From: Brevibacterium sediminis
GTDB taxonomy: Bacteria > Actinomycetota > Actinomycetes > Actinomycetales > Brevibacteriaceae
DNA length: 32,208 nucleotides
Direction of reading: 5' to 3'
NCBI RefSeq assembly: GCF_013623905.1
Contig: NZ_JABKDD010000025.1
Coordinates: 1-32,208, forward strand
Shown here: piece after piece, positions 25,341 through 32,208 of the stretch
Position numbering within the stretch: the first letter of the stretch is position 1
Layout of the letters: each line of letters starts with the position of its first letter
Position numbers and translations under genes: made by a program
Notes under the pieces: generated by a model
Databases searched by the model: none
Seen by the model: only the letters and a program-made list of their open reading frames with translations
What the model was told of the DNA's origin: nothing

Positions 25341-26341
25341 TGGCCTCGCGCGCCGCCGGAACCTATCCACCGGTGCCCGAACCGCTCGCTCATCCCATCG
25401 TCGACTCCCACACTCACCTCGACATCTGCACGGGTGTGCGGCTGCCGCTGGGTGCTGGTGAACCCGAACCCGAGGTGACCCCGAACGCGGACGAAGAGTT
25501 CCCGTCGCTGGATTTCTTCCATGACACCGCCTCCGAGGCGGGAGTCCGTCGCATCGTCCAGATCGGCTGCGACCTTCCGGCAGCCCGGTGGACGACTGCG
25601 CTCGTGGCTTCCCAGTATTCAGGCACCCCCGCCGAGGCGGCCACGGAGGTGGGATCCCTCGCCGAGGCGGCCGACCCCCGTACTGTGCCCGGCCCTCCTG
25701 CCGAGGGACGGACGTGGATGATCGGCGGGGCCGCCCTCCACCCGAACGAAGCCCCGCGGCTGGCCGAGCGCGGCCTGCTCGATGACGCTCTCACCGAGAT
25801 CGAATCGCTCGTGAGCTCGCATGAGCGCATGCGCGTGGTGGGGGAGACCGGTCTCGACTACTTCCGCACGGCAGAAGAGGGAGTTGCCGAACAGCAGCGC
25901 TCCTTCCGAGCTCATATCGAGATCGCCAAGCGCACCGGACGTGCACTGCAGATCCACGATCGGGAGGCACACGCCGATGTGCTGCGCATCCTCAAGGAGG
26001 AAGGCGCTCCCGAGGTCACGATCTTCCACTGCTACTCCGGCGACGAGGCGATGGCCCGCGAATGTGCGGCCGAAGGCTATTACATGTCCTTCGCCGGCAA
26101 CCTCACGTTCAAGAACGCCGACGAGCTGCGGCGGGCCGCGGCGGCCGCTCCACTGGAGCTCCTGCTGACGGAGACCGACGCACCCTTCCTCACCCCGCAC
26201 CCGCATCGCGGTAAGCCGGGAGGTCCATACCTCACGGCGGTCACGGCGCGGAAACTCGCCGAGGTGCGCGGGATGAGCGAAGAGGATCTGTGCGCGGCCG
26301 TGTGGAACAACGCGGAGCGGGCCCTCGGCAGCTGGGACTGA
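25340..26341 (+). CDS. tatD: TatD-family metal-dependent DNase
   Basis: Encodes 333 aa of the amidohydrolase fold. Metal ligands are HTH (24-26), ETGLDYFR (Glu169 region), IHDREAH, FHCYSGD and TETDAPFLTPHPHRG. TatD enzymes are 3'-5' exonucleases acting in DNA repair and turnover. The ORF is longer than the usual 260 aa because of two disordered insertions, about 31-56 and 95-123. The second contains two copies of CCGAGGCGG within 39 bases, each encoding AEAA. The order metG-tatD-rpfB is conserved across actinobacteria. Start ATG lies in the metG stop. Confidence 0.92.
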   Translation: MASRAAGTYPPVPEPLAHPIVDSHTHLDICTGVRLPLGAGEPEPEVTPNADEEFPSLDFFHDTASEAGVRRIVQIGCDLPAARWTTALVASQYSGTPAEAATEVGSLAEAADPRTVPGPPAEGRTWMIGGAALHPNEAPRLAERGLLDDALTEIESLVSSHERMRVVGETGLDYFRTAEEGVAEQQRSFRAHIEIAKRTGRALQIHDREAHADVLRILKEEGAPEVTIFHCYSGDEAMARECAAEGYYMSFAGNLTFKNADELRRAAAAAPLELLLTETDAPFLTPHPHRGKPGGPYLTAVTARKLAEVRGMSEEDLCAAVWNNAERALGSWD

Positions 26342-26559
26342 GCCGGGCTCAGCCCTTCGTTCTGTGAGCGAGATAACGGGACGCAGCGCCGCCTCGGCGG
26401 GGGAATGTCACGATCGGGAATGCCCCGGAAACACGGGGAACTCCAGGTCAGACACGCCCTCAGGAAACTCACACCGTTACATTTCCGTGATATTTTGCGA
26501 ACCGTGTAACGAATCGGTTACAGTGAACAGGTCGATAAACTCTGCTCAGGGATATTTTT
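26342..26559 (+). promoter_or_regulatory. rpfB promoter region with GTTAC dyad
   Basis: TTGCGA (26495-26500) and TACAGT (26519-26524), 18 bases apart, make a plausible promoter. An 18-bp dyad TGTAACGAATCGGTTACA (26505-26522) overlaps the spacer and -10, and a further GTTAC stands at 26476-26480. GTTAC/GTAAC boxes recall MtrA-type response-regulator sites at actinobacterial rpf genes, but identity is inferred. No ydaO (c-di-AMP) riboswitch pattern, which precedes rpf genes in some relatives, is seen. A CCGCCTCGG motif lies at 26389-26397. Confidence 0.5.
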
Positions 26560-27771
26560 GTGATTGATTTTCTGAAGAACCGCAAGGTTCAGATCGCTGC
26601 ACAGGCGGTCGTGATCACCGGACTCGTCGGTGGCACGGGCGCGGTTGTGACCATGAACAAGCCCGTGACCTTGGAGGTCAACGGACAGGCCGAAGAGATC
26701 CGAACCTTCGGAGGAACGGTCGGGGACATCCTCGACAGCCACGAAATCGATGTCGACAAGCGCGACCAGGTCAAGCCCGGTGTGGGCACCAAGGTCGACC
26801 GTGATATGACGATCACCGTCAACACGGCGAAGAAGGTTGCGCTGTCCGTCGATGGCAAAGAGACGAACGAATGGACCAATGCGAACACCGTGGGTCAGGC
26901 TCTGGCCGACCTCGGTGTCGACGCGAAGGGCGCCGACCTCAACGCGAAGGCCAGCCAGCGTCTGAAGGACGAAGGCAATGACATTGAGGTGACCACGTCG
27001 AAGGACCTCACCGTCGTCGCCGACGGCAAGGACCACAAGGTCTCGGCCGCTGTGGGCACCGCCAAGGAAGCCCTCAAGGACACGGGCGTCAAGCTCGACA
27101 AGGACGACTTCCTGTCCGTGCCGATGTCCGCCGAGGTCTCCGACGGCCAGGTGCTGACCGTCAACCGCGTGAAGAACGACACCGTCAAGGACAAGCAGGC
27201 CATCAAGGCCAAGGTCGAGACCAAGAAGTCCGATTCCCTCTACGAGGGTGAGACCAAGGTCGAGACCGAAGGCAAGGACGGCGAGAAGCAGGTCACCTAC
27301 AAGGTCAAGACGATCAACGGCGAAGAGGTCAAGAAGGAGAAGAAGGACGAGAAGGTCCTCTCCGAACCCAAGACCAAGGTCGTCATCCAGGGCACCAAGA
27401 AGAAGGAGGAGCCGGCTGACACCGGCGGTTCCGACTCGGGTGACTCCGGCGATTCCGGTTCGGGCGACTCCGGTGACTCCGGTGACTCGAGCACCGGCGG
27501 CGGCTCCGGCAGCGGTTCCATGTCCACCGCCGAGATCAAGGCGATGCTCGGCGGACCCGGTTCCAAGTGGTACTCGGTCGTCGAGTGCGAATCGAACTTC
27601 GATCCGAAGGCTTCGAACGGCACCCACTTCGGTCTGTTCCAGTTCCTGCCCTCGACCTGGCAGGCCATGGGCGGCAGCGGCAATCCGTCGGATGCCAGCC
27701 CGCAGGAGCAGTTCCAGCGCGCCAAGAAGCTCCAGGCTGAAGCCGGCTGGGGACAGTGGGCCTGCGCCTGA
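26560..27771 (+). CDS. rpfB: Resuscitation-promoting factor RpfB-like secreted murein hydrolase
   Basis: Encodes 403 aa from GTG 26560, with AGGGA upstream. Residues 10-32 are a signal/anchor helix. Three DUF348 repeats (about 33-75, 91-135, 147-190) and a G5 domain (about 200-280, including VTYKVKTINGEEV) follow, the RpfB architecture. A Ser/Asp/Gly linker (about 288-320) leads to the catalytic domain (322-403), with VVECESNFDP (catalytic Glu about 344), HFGLFQFLPSTWQ, ASPQEQFQRA and WGQWACA. The two cysteines that form the Rpf disulfide are kept, but GLFQFLPSTW resembles SLT lysozymes more than the usual GGLQFS..TW. It cleaves peptidoglycan to restart growth. Confidence 0.9.
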   Translation: MIDFLKNRKVQIAAQAVVITGLVGGTGAVVTMNKPVTLEVNGQAEEIRTFGGTVGDILDSHEIDVDKRDQVKPGVGTKVDRDMTITVNTAKKVALSVDGKETNEWTNANTVGQALADLGVDAKGADLNAKASQRLKDEGNDIEVTTSKDLTVVADGKDHKVSAAVGTAKEALKDTGVKLDKDDFLSVPMSAEVSDGQVLTVNRVKNDTVKDKQAIKAKVETKKSDSLYEGETKVETEGKDGEKQVTYKVKTINGEEVKKEKKDEKVLSEPKTKVVIQGTKKKEEPADTGGSDSGDSGDSGSGDSGDSGDSSTGGGSGSGSMSTAEIKAMLGGPGSKWYSVVECESNFDPKASNGTHFGLFQFLPSTWQAMGGSGNPSDASPQEQFQRAKKLQAEAGWGQWACA

Positions 27772-27877
27772 TCTGAGATCAGGTTCGCAGTAACCGACTG
27801 AGCGCCTGTATAGGCCATGAACTCTGGCCGTCATTGACAACAGATATCGACAACTGAGCTGAGGCGGTCAGCAAGGA

Positions 27878-27917
27878 GCGTGGGCCCCGAGGAGAGATCC
27901 TCGGGGCCCACGCTTTT
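27878..27917 (+). terminator. Rho-independent terminator of rpfB
   Basis: A perfect 16-bp stem, GCGTGGGCCCCGAGGA with its complement (27878-27893 and 27898-27913), closes a GAGA tetraloop and is followed by TTTT. This is the most canonical terminator in the window. The 105 bases between the rpfB stop and it hold no gene, and ksgA, which follows rpfB in many actinobacteria, is absent. Confidence 0.92.
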
Positions 27918-27981
27918 CGGTGCCCCGCTGCCCCGGCTTCCGGGGCCCAATCCGAACTTTCGCCCAGAGCATGACGAATTG

Positions 27982-28008
27982 CTGGCACTCAAGTTGACCG
28001 AGTGCTAA
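27982..28008. promoter_or_regulatory. CIRCE element 1 (HrcA operator)
   Basis: CTGGCACTC-N9-GAGTGCTAA matches the CIRCE consensus TTAGCACTC-N9-GAGTGCTAA except in the first three bases of the left arm. The spacer includes TTGACC (27994-27999), which with TAGAGT (28017-28022, 17-base spacing) forms the groESL promoter. HrcA bound here would block the -35. Confidence 0.93.
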
Positions 28009-28027
28009 GAGCGTTCTAGAGTCAGAA

Positions 28028-28054
28028 TTAGCACTAGCACTCATTGAGTGCCAG
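28028..28054. promoter_or_regulatory. CIRCE element 2 (HrcA operator)
   Basis: TTAGCACTA-N9-GAGTGCCAG, 46 bases downstream of the first, lies just past the -10 at the expected transcription start. The spacer also holds GCACTCATTGAGTGC, a tighter dyad around the same right arm. Two operators imply tight, heat-inducible HrcA repression of groESL. Confidence 0.85.
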
Positions 28055-28162
28055 TTTCATGAGACGGTCGAATCGCTCGGCACCCGCGACGACGAGAGGT
28101 TCATGGCATAAGCCGCCGTCTGACTCGATGAAATAGAACCCAGCGAAGGGAGAGGGCCCGAT

Positions 28163-28456
28163 ATGTCGGTCTCCATCAAGCCACTCGAAGATCGGATTGT
28201 CATCCGTCAGGTCGAAGCAGAACAGACTACCGCCAGTGGTCTGGTCATTCCCGAAACCGCCAAGGAAAAGCCTCAGGAAGGCGAAGTTGTCGCAGTGGGC
28301 CCGGGCCGTGTTGCTGACAACGGTAACCGCGTGCCGGTCGACGTCGCCGTCGGCGACAAGGTCATCTACTCCAAGTACGGAGGCACCGAAGTCAAGTACG
28401 CAGGCGAAGAGTTCCTCGTGCTCTCGGCTCGCGACGTGCTCGCCGTCATCGGCTGA
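28163..28456 (+). CDS. groES: Co-chaperonin GroES
   Basis: Encodes 97 aa, full length. The start [21 protein letters not shown], the mobile loop [19 protein letters not shown] and the ending [32 protein letters not shown] are typical. It forms the heptameric lid of the GroEL chamber. The ATG has AGGGAG upstream. It leads the groES-groEL operon, with groEL starting 36 bases after the stop, and is controlled by the two CIRCE operators. Confidence 0.97.
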   Translation: MSVSIKPLEDRIVIRQVEAEQTTASGLVIPETAKEKPQEGEVVAVGPGRVADNGNRVPVDVAVGDKVIYSKYGGTEVKYAGEEFLVLSARDVLAVIG

Positions 28457-28465
28457 ATCCCCTGA

Positions 28466-30085
<1,620 letters not shown>

Positions 30086-30117
30086 GCCATTCGCTCGGAC
30101 TGAGTCGTCTCTGACCA

Positions 30118-30156
30118 CGACAGTGGCCCGGAACATCACGTTCCGGGCCACTGTCG
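30118..30156 (+). terminator. groESL terminator
   Basis: CGACAGTGGCCCGGAAC (30118-30134) pairs perfectly with 30140-30156 over 17 bp with a five-base loop. It begins 32 bases after the groEL stop. The following CATT is only weakly T-rich. Confidence 0.88.
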
Positions 30157-30368
30157 CATTCATCGGCGTATTCACCCTCACCGAGGCGGCCGCCGCTTAT
30201 TCAACGCATTCTGAGTGGCTGTATCCGAGCCTGACCTTGGCGTCGGCTTGAACGCGAACGTATTCACCTCGGAGACAGGTGCTGTTCACGAGCGAACCCA
30301 TCGCTGTCGTTACAGTGATCGGAATATTCGATTGAAGTTCTGCAGTGCATGACGTGAACAAGGGATCC

Positions 30369-31937
30369 ATGAAGAGAATTACGATGATCGGCGACGTAGG
30401 CTGGAGCCGGTTCTACCATCTCGGCGATGAGGCCATGACCGAACTGGCCATCGATGCGCTCCGTGCCCGTTCGGACATCGCCATCACACTCATTGCCGGT
30501 GAACCTGAGCACGCGAGCGAAATGTACGGTGTCGACGCTGTCAAGCGTATCGGGTTCAAGCGCGACCGACGTCCGAATGCCTCGCGGATGGCGAAAGTTC
30601 TCGACTATGTCGGTGGAGATCGGGCAGCGCTCAAGGCAGATGACCCGGCGATTGACGTCATCGGGGCGGTTCGTGAGTCCGATGCTGTCCTCATCGCCGG
30701 CGGCGGTAACCTCAACTCGATGTTCGCCCACCACATCTATGAGCGTGCGACCCTGGCGAAGATCGCTCGCGTCCTCGGCAAACCGTATGCGTTGACCAGT
30801 CAGACGCTCGGCCCGCTCATCTACGACGAGGATCGGGACATCGTTCACGAACTCCTCTCCGAAGCGGAGTTCGTCGGGACTCGAGAGAGCTACACGACTC
30901 ACCTCGTCGACGACCTCGGACGAGGTTCGGCCACGGCGCGTCGTCAGGTCGACGACGCGTTCTCATTGACAGCGCGCGACGAGGACCGGTCTGCCGTATC
31001 GGATCTGACCGAGCATCCGTTCATCCTGGCGAGCTTCGCCGAGAAGGCCTCGACCCCGATGCTCAGCGATGATGACTATCATGCGCGGTTGGCGGAACTC
31101 ACACGTCGGCTTGCCGAGGATACCGGCCTGCGGGTGCTGCTTGTGCCGCACGGCGGGGCACTGCCACCAGCGCCGGAGACGAGAGACCAGCTCACTGATA
31201 TGAAGATCGCTCGGGCCAGCGGGCATGCTGAGGTCGTTCCCACCCGGATGCTCACCGCACGAGAGCTCATCGCCCTGACGGAGCAAGCCCAATTGGTCGT
31301 CGGGACCCGGTACCACGCTGCGATTTTCGCTGGAGCCGCGGGCGTCCCGTTCATCTCACTGGCGCCGAACCTCTATTCGTCGATCCGCATGCGTGGAGCT
31401 GCTGAGAACGTCGGTATGGAGGACTTCGTGCTGCCGCTCGATTCGGTCGACGACATTGTGGCAACTGGGGTCGGCGCGGTGGAGGACCGAGGCGAGCTCA
31501 CGAACCGATTGCGTTCGCAGTCGCAGAAGCGCCGCGCCGAGCATAGGGAGTGGTGGGACTTCGTCGTGGCGAAGACGCTGGGCGTCACTCCCGGAGCGGC
31601 GGAGTCCGAAGCACCCGGCTTCTTTCACGCCGATGTGATCGACAACCCTTACGTCGACAACATCGGCGTTGTCCGCGAACGTCTCAACGCCGTCCAGAAC
31701 TATGGGTTGGTGATGGCGCTCAAGGACCGGAAGGCGGCACGGTTGAATGAAGAGGTGCAGGCGGTGAAGTCGCAGCTGCAGCGCGTACGCACCGAACGCG
31801 ACGAGGCCCGCCGACGTGATGAGCGGCGCGAGGCAGAGCCTGTCGTCCGGGCAGCGCGCCGTGTCGAGAGCGCGAGCCGACAGTCTGCAGACTTCGCCCG
31901 CCGCGCATATCGCCGGCTGCGTTCCGCGCGCAGGTAG
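30369..31937 (+). CDS. Polysaccharide pyruvyl transferase family protein with coiled-coil tail
   Basis: Encodes 522 aa. ATG 30369 is preferred because AAGGG stands five bases upstream; an in-frame GTG at 30345 is open. Residues 1-375 match the pyruvyl-transferase (CsaB/WcaK-like) fold: MIGDVGWSRFYHLGDEAMTE at the start, AVLIAGGGNLNSMF, KPYALTSQTLGPL, VLLVPHGG and VVGTRYHAAIFAGAAGVPFI (the conserved R-Y/F-H). The family ketalates wall-polymer sugars with pyruvate from PEP. The last 90 residues are a charged heptad-like coiled coil ending in a basic Arg-rich stretch, which may tether the protein. Location outside the nonulosonate operon but in the same window suggests a shared wall glycan; this is inference. 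Confidence 0.8.
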   Translation: MKRITMIGDVGWSRFYHLGDEAMTELAIDALRARSDIAITLIAGEPEHASEMYGVDAVKRIGFKRDRRPNASRMAKVLDYVGGDRAALKADDPAIDVIGAVRESDAVLIAGGGNLNSMFAHHIYERATLAKIARVLGKPYALTSQTLGPLIYDEDRDIVHELLSEAEFVGTRESYTTHLVDDLGRGSATARRQVDDAFSLTARDEDRSAVSDLTEHPFILASFAEKASTPMLSDDDYHARLAELTRRLAEDTGLRVLLVPHGGALPPAPETRDQLTDMKIARASGHAEVVPTRMLTARELIALTEQAQLVVGTRYHAAIFAGAAGVPFISLAPNLYSSIRMRGAAENVGMEDFVLPLDSVDDIVATGVGAVEDRGELTNRLRSQSQKRRAEHREWWDFVVAKTLGVTPGAAESEAPGFFHADVIDNPYVDNIGVVRERLNAVQNYGLVMALKDRKAARLNEEVQAVKSQLQRVRTERDEARRRDERREAEPVVRAARRVESASRQSADFARRAYRRLRSARR

Positions 31938-32187
31938 GCTCAAGGGCCTCGGGCGCGCAGGATTCCACTTTCGACACACCCTGCTCTGAAATGCACACTG
32001 AAGAGCCTGGGCAATTCAGAGACAGGTGTACAAAAGGCCTGAAGCCACTGTGACCCAGCCGTTGTTGAGCGCTTTGTGCCGTCTAGGTGTACTTCCCCGA
32101 CACGTTGTGAACGGTAGTTGAAACACAACGAAGACCTCCGATACCGATATGGGTAACCACACTCATGATCGAGTCCCGGAGGTCTTC
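31938..32187. other. Intergenic region with left end of an IS481-type element
   Basis: Up to about 32100 I see no gene or hairpin. From about 32104 there are two inverted repeats: GTTGTG/CACAAC (32104-32109 and 32124-32129) and GAAGACCTCCG/CGGAGGTCTTC (32130-32140 and 32177-32187). The second masks the GGAGG ribosome site of the transposase start. The exact element boundary cannot be set without the other end. Confidence 0.55.
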
Positions 32188-32208
32188 ATGACACACCGTA
32201 ACGCACCA
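32188..32208 (+). CDS. IS481-family transposase, first seven codons (partial)
   Basis: The window ends seven codons into a frame reading MTHRNAP, which is how many IS481-family transposases of actinobacteria begin. GGAGG lies five bases upstream of ATG 32188. The rest is outside the window. The family call rests on the very short N-terminus and the RBS-masking hairpin, so it is tentative. Confidence 0.5.

Noticed and set aside
23514..25370. Long open frame antisense to metG (over 600 codons)
   Set aside because: It is the codon-shadow of a high-GC gene; its product is Gly/Asp/Val-rich without domains, and metG on the other strand is unmistakable.
26342..26559. ydaO (c-di-AMP) riboswitch before rpfB
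   Set aside because: The leader between the likely transcription start and GTG is only about 30 bases and shows no conserved core.

Overview
This is high-GC actinobacterial chromosome, most likely Brevibacterium or a close relative in the Micrococcales. The evidence is the base composition, the conserved neighbourhood pmt / rsmI / metG / tatD / rpfB, the leaderless-looking or GTG/TTG starts, the paired CIRCE operators in front of groESL, and nonulosonate wall-glycan genes. The genus is inferred from gene content only. Both edges fall in insertion sequences: the 3' end of an IS110-type transposase at the left and the first codons of an IS481-type transposase at the right.

Layout. 0.1-2.9 kb: a minus-strand metN-metI-metQ methionine ABC importer closed by a strong hairpin. 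3.1-6.2 kb: a plus-strand three-gene cassette (dolichol-phosphate-type glycosyltransferase, large polytopic membrane protein, GtrA) with the composition of a Gtr lipid-linked glycosylation system. 6.3-8.9 kb: a DrrAB-like ABC exporter divergent from a TetR-family regulator, with repeated CAGTGTAC sites between them. 9.0-16.4 kb: a six-gene minus-strand nonulosonic (sialic/Kdn-like) acid locus made of a CMP-nonulosonate synthetase fused to a HAD phosphatase, a short NeuB, a GT2 enzyme and three GT-B/sialyltransferase-like proteins. These are linked by 4-14 nt start/stop overlaps, apart from one hairpin-bearing gap after neuB. 16.8-18.7 kb: protein O-mannosyltransferase (pmt). 18.9-21.1 kb: three DUF4190-like small membrane proteins, the last overlapping rsmI by four bases. 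22.1-23.5 kb: an accessory AbiEi/DUF559-like gene bracketed by two palindromes of identical geometry. 23.6-27.8 kb: metG, tatD, rpfB. 28.0-30.2 kb: groES-groEL under two CIRCE elements. 30.4-31.9 kb: a polysaccharide pyruvyl-transferase-like protein.

Surface glycosylation links several blocks: the Gtr-like cassette, the nonulosonate locus, Pmt and the pyruvyltransferase all plausibly decorate the envelope, and RpfB remodels peptidoglycan. The fused HAD domain and the absence of a neuC-type epimerase from the window suggest a nonulosonate 9-phosphate route, but this is inference.

The most unusual signal is not a gene. The 9-mer CCGAGGCGG (either strand) occurs about 20 times by hand count, where roughly one would be expected from composition. 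It concentrates in intergenic gaps and in dispensable linkers, tails and insertions of proteins (Pmt linker, RsmI N-extension, TatD insertion, MetG and NeuA tails), as if selected as DNA and tolerated by the proteins.
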